Shown: positions 9,914-18,937 of the stretch, in pieces
Layout: every line of letters starts with the position of its first letter
Position numbering within the stretch: the stretch's first letter is position 1
NCBI GenBank assembly: GCA_963676635.1
Contig: OY781105.1
Span: 2,170,001-2,234,000, forward strand
DNA: 64,000 nt
Direction of reading: 5' to 3'
Source of the DNA: GCA-002708315 sp963676635
GTDB lineage: Bacteria > Bacteroidota > Bacteroidia > Bacteroidales > F082
Notes under the pieces: model-generated
Told to the model about the DNA's origin: nothing
The model's input: only the letters and a program-made list of their open reading frames with translations
Database searches by the model: none
Translations under genes and position numbers: made by a program

Positions 9914-10927
9914 TTAATCAGGATTAGCAATATAATACCTCCTATATATATAAAACTCTACTGCATGTGAAAAACAATAAGGAGGTACTGTATTCTGGCT
10001 ATAGTATACAACATCGAGATTGCCAAGATACATGTCTGAATTACCATTTGGGTTAAAACGATCAATTAGATCTTTTGTTGATTGAAGATAACTATTCAAT
10101 TCATCCGCTGGTAAGCTCGTATTTAAAACATAACCCGGCCAATTATAATTAATTTCCCACAATTCTCCAGGAAACACACCATAAGTTAGAGGAGTCTTCC
10201 AAAACATATTGTAATAAACATAAATATAATGTACATTTGTTTGAGCTGCGTGTAACTCATATCTCCATTCATACTCATTATGTGCCCCTCTCCAATATTT
10301 ACCATCGCAATCACCATATTCTGCAGCTTTCATACATGTGTAATCAGGAAAGTTATTTGGATTCCAGCCAGGAGGATAAACACCATAATAATAATATACT
10401 GTAACCGACCTAACAACAACATATGCTTTGCCATCAGCGATATGATCAACCTCAATTATATTACACCAAAAATATTCATTATCAGTATCAGAGTTCTCAA
10501 TAGAATATTCGGTTTGCAAATCTGTAAAAAAAGTGTTTAATTCACTTCCATCAATAATGGGAATACCATCACTATAGTCTTTTATATTAAATGAAACAGT
10601 ATCCATAATGTCAGTAAACTTATAACAAGTATTAGTATCTCGAAACCCATAATTATTGTTTAGATATGTTTCCATATTCCATAATGAAGTATCAATTCTT
10701 TGATCTTCAAAACTTGATTTTTGTTCTTTCAAAGATTCTAAATAATTTACATAATTTTTGTACGTAACACCAATAGATTTTATTTCAGGTGTAAAATTAT
10801 TTATCCGATGTATAAGATCTTCAGCTTTATTATCAATATTTTTAACTTCAACTACTTCTTTTTTACATGAGTTTAACAAGCAGGTAAATGTTAAAAGAAT
10901 AATACATAATTTAATTATTTTTTTCAT
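9914..10927 (-). CDS. lipoprotein of unknown function
   Basis: 337 aa from the ATG at 10927, chosen because it places a lipoprotein signal at the N-terminus (MKKIIKLCIILLTF, lipobox LLNSC, Cys21); the open frame extends 24 codons further without a good signal. The mature part is rich in Tyr, Asn and Asp, with a central aromatic segment (VYYYYGVYPPGWNPNNFPDY) and two Cys-containing stretches. I do not recognise a family. Probably an outer-membrane or periplasmic lipoprotein, possibly working with the T9SS protein encoded downstream. Confidence 0.65.
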   Translation of the reverse strand: MKKIIKLCIILLTFTCLLNSCKKEVVEVKNIDNKAEDLIHRINNFTPEIKSIGVTYKNYVNYLESLKEQKSSFEDQRIDTSLWNMETYLNNNYGFRDTNTCYKFTDIMDTVSFNIKDYSDGIPIIDGSELNTFFTDLQTEYSIENSDTDNEYFWCNIIEVDHIADGKAYVVVRSVTVYYYYGVYPPGWNPNNFPDYTCMKAAEYGDCDGKYWRGAHNEYEWRYELHAAQTNVHYIYVYYNMFWKTPLTYGVFPGELWEINYNWPGYVLNTSLPADELNSYLQSTKDLIDRFNPNGNSDMYLGNLDVVYYSQNTVPPYCFSHAVEFYIYRRYYIANPD

Positions 10928-11078
10928 AACAATTCTATTAAATTTAAAATTAATATAGCTTGGTTTTGGTCTATTAAATTCCCATGCACAAAAACACATA
11001 GGAATAATCCCATCAAACTTATTCTTGCATATAAAAAAGATAATTATTCTTAACCAATTATAATTAATAAATCAATAG

Positions 11079-12464
11079 TGTCCGATAAAAATACAAATTT
11101 AATTTTTTAGTTTTTCAAAAGTCTGAATCACAACGCATTAAAATCTTCAATTTGTTCAATTTGAAAAGTAAGCCCCCTAAAATAGCGTTGGTTGCATTAA
11201 TTCATCATAGGTTTTCTGCCAATCTTTATCCGGATTCTCAAGAAACCTAACCAGGTGAATGTAATTGAAAAGATGAATCTTACAGAAACTTACCAGGTTA
11301 GAGAATGCCCACGATCGTTTAAGACTCTTTTGTATAACGGTCATTAACAAGTTTGCTATCAAAGCACAGTATATCTGTATTTTAATGGCATTCTCATTAT
11401 CTCCAAGGAAATATTTCAGCGGGAAGTTCTGTTTCAATTGCTTGAACAGTAGCTCTATCTGCCAGCGTAATTTATAAATGGCTGCAATCAAATCGGCTCT
11501 CATTTCAAAAAGATTGGTTAAAAACTCAAAGCGCCTTTTGAGCGCTCTGTCATAGAATATAACCTTACGCAACTTCAGAGGCTTAGTTCCAATATCGGTT
11601 TTAATCTGAACTTCAATGACTTCATCCTTTTCAACTCCGCAATGTATGCGATCATCAATTTCATTGTCTGTTATTGTGTCATAAACTGCATTGTCTTTTA
11701 TACGAGTAACAAAGCCTGTTTTAGAGTTAGTAAATTTGTCAAAAGCCTTATAGTCATTATATCCCTTGTCAAAAACATAGATAGTATTTGTATCGGGTTT
11801 GAGTTTATTCAGAATCATATGATCATGAGTGGCAGCACTGGAAAACCAAACCAATTTTGGTACAGCTTCATCAACATTAATTACGGTATGAAGTTTTATT
11901 CCTCCTTTCTTCTTACCGTTGTGCGGATTTCGGCCAACACATTTTAGTATATCCTTGAAAAGACTGATTGTTGAACTGTCAATAATCTCTATCTGCTTAT
12001 TTATCATGTCTTTAATCCTGCTGTCCGAGATAAAATGACCATACTTTTTAAGAAGCAAATTGTAGATATTACCAAAGACATCTGCATTACGTCGTTTATT
12101 TGCATCAGAAAGCGTGCTTTTCTTTGGAATATGGTTCAATTGAAAATGCTTTGTCTTGCCTGATAAGCCAAGCATTGCACCGCTTACTTCACGGAGTGAC
12201 GTACACTTTGCAAATGAACAGAATAGCATACTTATCAAGTGATCTTTTGTCTTGAATTTCTTAACGTAGTGGTCAGAATTGTGCTTCTTTGCACTTGCTG
12301 ATACAATTGTTGAGTCAATTAATGAAATCAGCTGTCCGAATACCGATGTGCCGAAAAAATGTGTAGTTTTATACATCTTAGTATTTTAAGTTCGCAAAAC
12401 CAAAAATACTAAAAAGAGTTGGGAGTATCTTAGGATCTCCCTTCTCTTAATTTTTTATCGGACA
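11079..12464 (-). mobile_element. IS4-type insertion sequence, complete
   Basis: Bounded by 13-bp perfect terminal inverted repeats: TGTCCGATAAAAA at 11079-11091 and its complement at 12452-12464. The element is about 1386 bp and has one transposase gene. I see no convincing target-site duplication: the outer six bases are CAATAG on the left and ACAGTG on the right. It lies between genes and does not interrupt a recognisable frame. Confidence 0.8.
11177..12376 (-). CDS. IS4-family DDE transposase
   Basis: 399 aa, full length. The N-terminal about 75 residues resemble the DUF4372 domain (HFFGTSVFGQLISLID). The DDE catalytic triad is visible as D133 (EIIDSSTIS), D203 (YVFDKGYNDYKAF) and E308 (YKLRWQIELLFKQLKQN, the YREK-type motif). 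The frame is uninterrupted and the element ends are intact, so the copy may still be active. It cuts and moves the surrounding element at the inverted repeats. Confidence 0.93.
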   Translation of the reverse strand: MYKTTHFFGTSVFGQLISLIDSTIVSASAKKHNSDHYVKKFKTKDHLISMLFCSFAKCTSLREVSGAMLGLSGKTKHFQLNHIPKKSTLSDANKRRNADVFGNIYNLLLKKYGHFISDSRIKDMINKQIEIIDSSTISLFKDILKCVGRNPHNGKKKGGIKLHTVINVDEAVPKLVWFSSAATHDHMILNKLKPDTNTIYVFDKGYNDYKAFDKFTNSKTGFVTRIKDNAVYDTITDNEIDDRIHCGVEKDEVIEVQIKTDIGTKPLKLRKVIFYDRALKRRFEFLTNLFEMRADLIAAIYKLRWQIELLFKQLKQNFPLKYFLGDNENAIKIQIYCALIANLLMTVIQKSLKRSWAFSNLVSFCKIHLFNYIHLVRFLENPDKDWQKTYDELMQPTLF

Positions 12465-12676
12465 ACAGTGTTAATAAATAAAACATGTCTGGATTTCTTT
12501 CTATATACCCCCCCTCACAGACACTGCTGTATTACAACCACTTAAGTTGCGTCTATTTGGTTGACAAGAAAGTATAACTTCAATTAGAATATTTATTAAC
12601 CTTATAATCATTTTATGAGTTTGCATCAAAAATAAATATTTTATGTTTAATAGTCAACTTCTTAGGAAATATTTTT
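12465..12676. other. gene-free spacer
   Basis: Between the IS4 right end and the GTG of the FAD gene. It contains an eight-C run near 12510 and otherwise AT-rich DNA; I see no gene and no perfect -7 box (closest is TATGTTTA near 12642). Confidence 0.4.
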
Positions 12677-14251
12677 GTGAAATTGAAATCATCTAACAGT
12701 TTACCATACATTTGCCAGATGGGACAACGTGTACTTCAAATAAAAATGCCGGCGGGCTATAACGACTGGATGCTCAATAAGGCTGTTGAGAAAATCCTTA
12801 AAACTCCGGAGTTTACTTATAAAATTGATAATAAAAGTCTGGACGCCCGTAAAAAAAGCAATATCCACTGGCAAATAAAACTGCTGGTAACCTCCGATGC
12901 TATTAAAGAGAATATTGAAACCAAGGACGAAACCCATGAAATACCATACAAAAAAAGAAACAAAAGTATTGTAATTACAGGCAGCGGCCCCGCGGGTTTC
13001 TTTGCCGCTTATGTTTTACAGAAAGCAGGATTCCAAACCACAATAATAGAACGAGGGACAGAAGTTAAAAAACGTGGGAATGATATCAGCAATTTCGAAT
13101 CAACAGGCATTTTCAACCCCACAAGCAACTACGCTTTTGGTGAAGGGGGTGCAGGTACCTTTTCAGATGGCAAGCTAACATCGCGCAGCAAACGCATCTC
13201 TCTGGAAAAGAACTTTATCCTTAACACTTACGTTGAAGCCGGTGCACCAGAGGAAATCCTTTACATGACACATCCCCATCTGGGTAGCGATAACCTGAAA
13301 GCAATAGTAGAAAATCTGAGAAACAAGTATATTTCCCTTGGCGGAGAGATACTTTTCGAAACACAACTTGAAGATATCAAAGTGTCTTCCGGGAAGGTTA
13401 CTAAAGCTATTACTTCAGCCGGGGAACTTGAAGCCGACTATTTTCTTGTAGCACCAGGTCACTCAGCATATGATACCTACAGGATGCTAATGCGTAACGG
13501 TGTTGGTTTCCATGCTAAGAATTTTGCTATCGGCAGCAGAATGGAGCACTATCAGGAAGTGATAAATCTGGCGCAATGGGGTATTAAACACATTCCGGGA
13601 GTAAAAGCTGCTGAATACAGACTAACATCCAAAGGTGATGGTAATGAACATATTTACTCATTTTGCATGTGCCCTGGAGGTGTTGTTGTTCCGGCTTCTG
13701 CTGTGACTGAATCTAATATTGTTAACGGTATGAGCCTCTACGAACGCGACAATAATTTTGCAAATGCAGCTTGTGTTGCTTCGGTAAATTTATCTAATCT
13801 TCTTGGCAAAGATGTTTCGGCAAGTGAATCTCTCGATTGGATGGAGCATCTGGAAAATAGTTTCTTCAACTTTTCAAAGGGTTATAAAGCTCCCATATGC
13901 ACCATTAAAGATTTTCTGAATAAAAAGATTACAAAAGAGCCTAAAGAAACAAGCTATCCGCTTGGTACTATCAATGCCCCTTTCTGGGAAATGCTGCCTG
14001 ATAAAGTGGAAAAAGCAATGCGTAACGGTATGAAAGACTTTATCAGGAAGATAAAAGGCTTCGAAACCGGTAATATAATGGGTCTGGAAAGCAAGACTTC
14101 AGCACCTATTCAGGTCGATAAAGAGAAGGACGGACTATGTGCTAATTTCAGTAACCTTTTTGTTATTGGTGAAGGTAGTGGTTATGCCGGTGGTATTATC
14201 TCCAGTGCTGCTGATGGTGTAAGAACAGCCATGGAAATCGTGAAAAGGTAA
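12677..14251 (+). CDS. FAD-dependent oxidoreductase (COG2509-type dehydrogenase)
   Basis: 524 aa with a GTG start. The N-terminal about 90 residues form a small alpha-beta domain (WMLNKAVEKILKT ... SNIHWQIKLLV) typical of this family. A Rossmann FAD-binding motif follows, GSGPAG at 102-107, with IIERG ending the second strand. Further family motifs are FGEGGAGTFSDGKLTSR and the C-terminal FAD-contact region GSGYAGGIISSAADGVRTAM. Members are predicted cytosolic flavoproteins without a firmly known substrate. No partner genes sit next to it; the 22-bp palindromic array lies about 95 bases downstream. Confidence 0.85.
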   Translation: MKLKSSNSLPYICQMGQRVLQIKMPAGYNDWMLNKAVEKILKTPEFTYKIDNKSLDARKKSNIHWQIKLLVTSDAIKENIETKDETHEIPYKKRNKSIVITGSGPAGFFAAYVLQKAGFQTTIIERGTEVKKRGNDISNFESTGIFNPTSNYAFGEGGAGTFSDGKLTSRSKRISLEKNFILNTYVEAGAPEEILYMTHPHLGSDNLKAIVENLRNKYISLGGEILFETQLEDIKVSSGKVTKAITSAGELEADYFLVAPGHSAYDTYRMLMRNGVGFHAKNFAIGSRMEHYQEVINLAQWGIKHIPGVKAAEYRLTSKGDGNEHIYSFCMCPGGVVVPASAVTESNIVNGMSLYERDNNFANAACVASVNLSNLLGKDVSASESLDWMEHLENSFFNFSKGYKAPICTIKDFLNKKITKEPKETSYPLGTINAPFWEMLPDKVEKAMRNGMKDFIRKIKGFETGNIMGLESKTSAPIQVDKEKDGLCANFSNLFVIGEGSGYAGGIISSAADGVRTAMEIVKR

Positions 14252-14346
14252 CACATTTCTTAACAAAGATATTACAGATTCCCTCTTGTGATTTTACCCA
14301 TTTTGTCTTGTAAAAACACTTGGTGACACAGCTCGAAATAACTTTC

Positions 14347-14430
14347 TGATGCGCATCAGGATGGTTTCTGATGCGCATCAGGATCAGTTTTGATGCGCAT
14401 CAGGATTTGTTTTGATGCGCATCAGGATTA
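14347..14430. repeat. four-copy 22-bp palindromic tandem array (TGATGCGCATCA core)
   Basis: The perfect 12-bp palindrome TGATGCGCATCA occurs at 14347, 14369, 14391 and 14413, i.e. exactly every 22 bases, each followed by GGAT and a short variable AT-rich link. It lies in the spacer after the FAD gene. The same unit recurs at 33199-33276. Confidence 0.9.
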
Positions 14431-14567
14431 TAATATCTCTTCATAAAAGATGCAATTTCACAAGTCCCGGCAGGTAAAACAATATGTAATAGAAATTCGA
14501 CATGGATATCCAACAATTTTGAACACTAAACATAACTATAATACGTTATACTTTCTGACTTTTAATT

Positions 14568-14575
14568 TACTTTTG
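14568..14575 (+). promoter_or_regulatory. candidate -7 box (TACTTTTG)
   Basis: Perfect TAnnTTTG followed by CA, 17 bases before the start codon at 14593. Confidence 0.5.
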
Positions 14576-14592
14576 CAGAAAAGAAACTTACA

Positions 14593-14979
14593 ATGAAAAC
14601 TATACAGAATATTATAATCTTATCTTTAGTTATTATTGCAACATCTTGTGCCACAAGCAAAAAAGCAGATGATAATACCATTTCAAAAGAAAGAATGGAA
14701 CTGGATGCTTATGCAATGGCCAATATTGAGTGTGAGTACAAAATTGCTCAGATGCAAAAAGACAACAATACGGATGACAAAATGCAAAAAGTTGAATTTG
14801 ATAATTTAAATAAACAAATAGGCTTCTTTTCAAAAGAGATAAGAAAACGTTATAACAGTACTAACCAACTTGATGATTTTTATATACTTGTGGAGAAACT
14901 TAAGCCAGAACTAACCACATGTAAAAAGCTTGAAGAGCTGAAAAATCCTGAAATCGAACAACAGGAGAAGAAAAAATAA
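14593..14979 (+). CDS. small putative lipoprotein
   Basis: 128 aa. The N-terminus is a lipoprotein signal (hydrophobic IIILSLVIIA, lipobox ATSC with Cys19). The remainder is charged and mostly helical (KISKE, EYKIAQMQKDNN, FSKEIRKRY), with heptad-like spacing. I do not recognise a family. A -7 box lies immediately upstream, supporting expression from its own promoter. It is convergent with the efflux operon ending at 15017. Confidence 0.6.
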   Translation: MKTIQNIIILSLVIIATSCATSKKADDNTISKERMELDAYAMANIECEYKIAQMQKDNNTDDKMQKVEFDNLNKQIGFFSKEIRKRYNSTNQLDDFYILVEKLKPELTTCKKLEELKNPEIEQQEKKK

Positions 14980-15016
14980 TATTATTATTTGTGTTGATTT
15001 GTAAGATTACAATTTG

Positions 15017-16150
15017 CTAAATTGTTTTCCTGTATCTCCTGATTGCGAAACTAAAAAGCACTACAGCAAAGCCAGCCAGAACAATGATACTATTTTTAAT
15101 GTCATAAAATCCTGAGCCTTTTAGCATAATCATTCTGTTTATCTTAATAAAGTATGCAACCGGGTTACCATAATTGAGCTTCTGCGCCCAGTCGGGCATA
15201 CTCTCAATAGGCGTAAACAACCCACTCATCAGAATAAACACCACCAGAAAGAACCACCCGATAAACATCGACTGCTGCATTGTGTTAGCCATTGTTGATA
15301 TAAGTAGTCCGAGAGAAAGCACCCCCATGAGGTACACTGAAGCCACAAAAAACAACAATCCAACACTGCCGATAATAGGAATTCCAAAAACAAAATAAGC
15401 AAGCAATAATCCAATAGCAAGATCAATATTTGCGATAATCCAGAAAGGGATAAGCTTACCTGCAATAAACTGCCATTTACGTATTGGCGTAACATTTATC
15501 TGTTCAATAGTACCTATTTCCTTTTCTTTAACAAGGTTCATACTCCCTAAAAACATACCAATAATAGTAACAAGAAGCACGAGTATTCCGGGTACCATAT
15601 AAGTAATATAGTTTAATTCAGGATTATACCAGAACAATTTATCTGTTTTCACAGGTATTCCTGCAATAATCAACGGATCAGACTCAATAATAATATTAAT
15701 GTTAAAATCACTAATAATAGACTGAGCGTAAGCCATCATCATACTTGCAGCACTTCCGTTGATAGCGTCGGTTATTATTTGAATATTGGCTTTCTTTTCC
15801 TTTACCAGATTTTGCTCAAAGCCTGGTTCAATAACAATTATCTGTTCGGTTTCAGCACTTCGCAACATCTGCTTTGCCTGTTCAAATGTAGTGGCATTAC
15901 CTTTGAATCTATAAAACGGAGATCCTGAAAACTTCCCGATAAGGTCACGCGAGACAGGTGTTTTATCATTATCTACTATCACCAAATCAATGTTCTTAAT
16001 CTCAAATGTAGCAGTAAATGACAAAACCAAAAGCTGAAGCACAGGCACAACAAATATTATAGGCAACATTGATTTGTCCCTGAATATCTGAATAAACTCC
16101 TTTTGTAATAAATAAAACAGCGTTCTCATCCCAACCTTAACTTTAAACAT
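15017..16150 (-). CDS. ABC-2 type transporter permease (YbhR-like)
   Basis: 377-aa membrane subunit with the ABC2_membrane architecture: one N-terminal helix (residues about 28-48), a large periplasmic domain (about 55-180), then five helices from about 185, the last near the C-terminus. The segment VKEKEIGTIEQINVTPIRKWQFIAGKLIP is the hallmark cytoplasmic coupling loop. It is the last gene of the operon, 12 bases after the sister permease, and the two probably form a heterodimeric channel for drug or lipid-like substrates driven by the two upstream ATPases. Confidence 0.92.
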   Translation of the reverse strand: MFKVKVGMRTLFYLLQKEFIQIFRDKSMLPIIFVVPVLQLLVLSFTATFEIKNIDLVIVDNDKTPVSRDLIGKFSGSPFYRFKGNATTFEQAKQMLRSAETEQIIVIEPGFEQNLVKEKKANIQIITDAINGSAASMMMAYAQSIISDFNINIIIESDPLIIAGIPVKTDKLFWYNPELNYITYMVPGILVLLVTIIGMFLGSMNLVKEKEIGTIEQINVTPIRKWQFIAGKLIPFWIIANIDLAIGLLLAYFVFGIPIIGSVGLLFFVASVYLMGVLSLGLLISTMANTMQQSMFIGWFFLVVFILMSGLFTPIESMPDWAQKLNYGNPVAYFIKINRMIMLKGSGFYDIKNSIIVLAGFAVVLFSFAIRRYRKTI

Positions 16151-16162
16151 TGAACATCAGAC

Positions 16163-17260
16163 TTACAACCTTACCTTAAATTTCTTCACGCTAAGTGCAA
16201 TAAAGAATACCGTCATGCCAGCAATTATTAATGTTTCTTTCCAGAAATAAGCCAGTCCTGTACCCTTCAGCATTATGTTTTTAATGATAATAATAAACCA
16301 CTTTGATGGCATAATATGACTAAGCATCTGCAACAACCACGGCATGTTTTTGACAGGAAAAATAAACCCCGAAAGTAATATTGTAGGAAGCATTAAAGCC
16401 ACCATGGATAACAACATAGCCTGCTGTTGTGTTTTACTGGCTGTAGATATAAATATACCCAACGCCAGCGACATTATTATAAACAGAAGACTCTCAGCCA
16501 AAAGCAATAATATACTTCCCTGCACAGGCATAGCAAACACAAATTTCGCAAGAAGCAATATTATTATCAGGTTGATAAACGACAAAACAATATATGGTGT
16601 TACTTTGCCAATTATTATCTGCACAGGTCTTAAGGGCGACACCAGAAGTGCTTCCATTGTACCCTGTTCTTTTTCCCTGGCTATTGAAATTGAAGTCATC
16701 ATTGCCGATATCAGCATTAGCAACACCGTTATAATACCCGGAACAAACATATAAACACTTAGCAATTCCGGGTTGTAGTACATTCTGCTGTCAACATTAA
16801 TATTCAAAGGTATATTGTTTGAATTCCTCAGCATTTCAAGTGTATACAGTTTGATAATACCTTCCGTGTAAGACCCTATGATATTAGCAGTGTTAGGATC
16901 AGAAGCATCCAGAATAAGCTGTACTGACGCTTTTCTGTCACTAACAAGCTTTGCAGCAAAATCAGGCTCAAAAACCACAACTTCTTTAACAACACCTTTT
17001 TTAAAGGCATCTTCAATCTCATTAATATTACTGAGATTCTTCTCAAGGATAAAGTAGCCGGAAGAGATAAGTTTTTGTGTTATTTCCCGGGTAACATTGT
17101 CTTTTGAATTATCAAGAATAGCGATACGTGCATTATTGATATCATTGGTAATAGCGAAGCCAAAAAGCAGCACCATTACAAGCGGCATCCCAAAGATAAT
17201 CATCATAGTCCGGTAGTCGCGGAATATGTGAAAAAACTCCTTTTTTATAAATGCAAACAT
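16163..17260 (-). CDS. ABC-2 type transporter permease (YbhS-like)
   Basis: 365 aa, paralogous to the next gene: N-terminal helix (about 20-40), periplasmic domain, then a helix bundle from about 165. The coupling loop reads AREKEQGTMEALLVSPLRPVQIIIGKV. The ATG at 17260 lies four bases after the stop of the ATPase gene, indicating translational coupling. Probable partner of the 377-aa permease. Confidence 0.92.
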   Translation of the reverse strand: MFAFIKKEFFHIFRDYRTMMIIFGMPLVMVLLFGFAITNDINNARIAILDNSKDNVTREITQKLISSGYFILEKNLSNINEIEDAFKKGVVKEVVVFEPDFAAKLVSDRKASVQLILDASDPNTANIIGSYTEGIIKLYTLEMLRNSNNIPLNINVDSRMYYNPELLSVYMFVPGIITVLLMLISAMMTSISIAREKEQGTMEALLVSPLRPVQIIIGKVTPYIVLSFINLIIILLLAKFVFAMPVQGSILLLLAESLLFIIMSLALGIFISTASKTQQQAMLLSMVALMLPTILLSGFIFPVKNMPWLLQMLSHIMPSKWFIIIIKNIMLKGTGLAYFWKETLIIAGMTVFFIALSVKKFKVRL

Positions 17261-17264
17261 CGTT

Positions 17265-17993
17265 TTACCTCACAATTTTAATAAACACATCATTCATTGA
17301 ATCGGCATTATACTTTTTCTTAAGAACCGACGGTTTGTCAAGTGCTTCAATTTTACCTTCATCCATAATTGAAACCCTTTCACAATACTCCGCTTCATCC
17401 ATATAATGCGTTGTCACAAAAACAGTAGTACCTTCATCGGCCTTTTCGTATATCAATTCCCAAAACTGTCGCCGGGTAATAGGGTCAACACCACCAGTAG
17501 GCTCATCCAAAAACACAACCTTTGGATCATGAATATTGGCAACTGAAAAAGCCAGTTTCTGCTTCCATCCAAGTGGGATATCCTTAAGCACCATATCCTG
17601 TGTTTTTACCATATCCAGCTTACTTAAAAAGAACTTAGTCTTTTCACGTATCTCTTTGGCAGAAAGGCCATAAACGCCACCATAAAACCTAAAGTTTTCT
17701 TTAACAGTCATATCATTGTACAACGAAAACTTCTGGCTCATGTAACCTATCTTAGACTTAACCTTTTCAGGATATCTGCCAACATCGTAGCCGGCTACCA
17801 AAGCAGTGCCTGATGTAGGTGCCGACAAGCCACATAGTATTCGAATAGCTGTTGTCTTTCCTGCACCGTTAGCTCCTAGAAAGCCAAAAATCTCGCCCTT
17901 ATAAACATCAAAATTAAGATGATCGTTAGCAACAAAATCGCCAAATTTCTTAACAAGCCCGTTAACCTCTATAATCTTTTCCCTCTGCTGCAT
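17265..17993 (-). CDS. ABC transporter ATPase, second NBD (YbhF C-half-like)
   Basis: About 242 aa. I chose the ATG at 17993, which overlaps the TGA of the preceding ATPase (TGATG); a longer start at 18035 would overlap it by 43 bases. Walker A is GANGAGKTT, Walker B VVFLDEPTGGVD, and the switch histidine is present (VTTHYMDEAEYC). The ABC signature is degenerate: IPLGWKQKL instead of LSGGQ. In Escherichia coli the related YbhF carries both NBDs in one chain; here they are separate genes. It likely pairs with the 310-aa ATPase as an asymmetric heterodimer. Confidence 0.92.
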   Translation of the reverse strand: MQQREKIIEVNGLVKKFGDFVANDHLNFDVYKGEIFGFLGANGAGKTTAIRILCGLSAPTSGTALVAGYDVGRYPEKVKSKIGYMSQKFSLYNDMTVKENFRFYGGVYGLSAKEIREKTKFFLSKLDMVKTQDMVLKDIPLGWKQKLAFSVANIHDPKVVFLDEPTGGVDPITRRQFWELIYEKADEGTTVFVTTHYMDEAEYCERVSIMDEGKIEALDKPSVLKKKYNADSMNDVFIKIVR

Positions 17994-18925
17994 CACTTCT
18001 TTTTCATATTTTCTTCCATCAGCGACAGAAAACAATCTTCTATAACAGGCATTGTTTCTGCAACAGCGATATCACCATAACCTTTAGCCTCAAGAAAGCC
18101 TTCAAGACTGTGCTTAAAACCCTCTTTATCTGTCATATGAGTAGTAACATGTACCTTTTCGCCAAAGCGATATACATGTAAGGCTTTCTCCATTTCACCC
18201 AAATCATGAATAATTGAATGCATATTATCTGCAGAAACGGCGAAGAGAGTACCTTTATAACCATCCACAATATTTTGAGGAATATTAACAGCCATAACCA
18301 CACCATCCTGCATAAGCGCTACGCGATCGCAAAGAGCAGCTTCATCCATATAAGGAGTAGAAACAATTATAGTGATACCACGTTTCTGCATCTTCTTAAG
18401 CAGCTCCCAGAACTCCATTCTGGAAACAGCATCCACGCCAGTGGTAGGCTCATCAAGAACAATAAGCTTTGGATTGTGAATAAGAGCACACGACAAGGCA
18501 AGCTTTTGCTTCATACCCCCCGAAAGGTTACCAGCTCTTCGCTTCTTAAAGGGCTCAATCTGCTCATAGATATCCTTAACTAAATCGTAATTATCTTTTA
18601 AAGAAGTGTTAAAGATACTTGCGTAGAAGTTAAGATTTTCTTCCACGGTAAGGTCCATGTACAATGAGAACCTGCCGGGCATATATCCCACAATACGCCG
18701 TAGCTTTTTATAGTCATTAACAGCATCCAGATTACCAACAGAGGCAGTTCCGGAAGTCGGCACAAGTAAGCTTGTTATAATCCTGAAAAGTGTAGTTTTA
18801 CCAGCACCATCAGGACCTATGAAACCAAACAACTCACCTGGTGAAATTTCAGCATTCACAGAGTTCAGAGCATTAATATCTCCAAATACTTTACTTACAT
18901 TCTTTATACTTACCTGTACCGACAT
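17993..18925 (-). CDS. ABC transporter ATPase, first NBD (YbhF N-half-like)
   Basis: 310 aa. Walker A GPDGAGKTT, canonical signature LSGGMKQKL and Walker B LIVLDEPTTGVD are intact, but the switch-histidine position reads VSTPYMDEA, with Pro where His is usual. The C-terminal about 80 residues form an extra alpha-beta region (VHVTTHMTDKEGFKHSL). The gene sits 12 bases after the DUF2147 gene. Together with the following ATPase it makes one consensus and one degenerate ATP site (see findings). Confidence 0.92.
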   Translation of the reverse strand: MSVQVSIKNVSKVFGDINALNSVNAEISPGELFGFIGPDGAGKTTLFRIITSLLVPTSGTASVGNLDAVNDYKKLRRIVGYMPGRFSLYMDLTVEENLNFYASIFNTSLKDNYDLVKDIYEQIEPFKKRRAGNLSGGMKQKLALSCALIHNPKLIVLDEPTTGVDAVSRMEFWELLKKMQKRGITIIVSTPYMDEAALCDRVALMQDGVVMAVNIPQNIVDGYKGTLFAVSADNMHSIIHDLGEMEKALHVYRFGEKVHVTTHMTDKEGFKHSLEGFLEAKGYGDIAVAETMPVIEDCFLSLMEENMKKK

Positions 18926-18937
18926 ACCTTATTATTA

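Noticed and set aside
14347..14430. CRISPR array
   Set aside because: The period is 22 bp in total, there are no unique spacers of 25-40 bp and no cas genes; likewise for 33199-33282 and 53174-53290.
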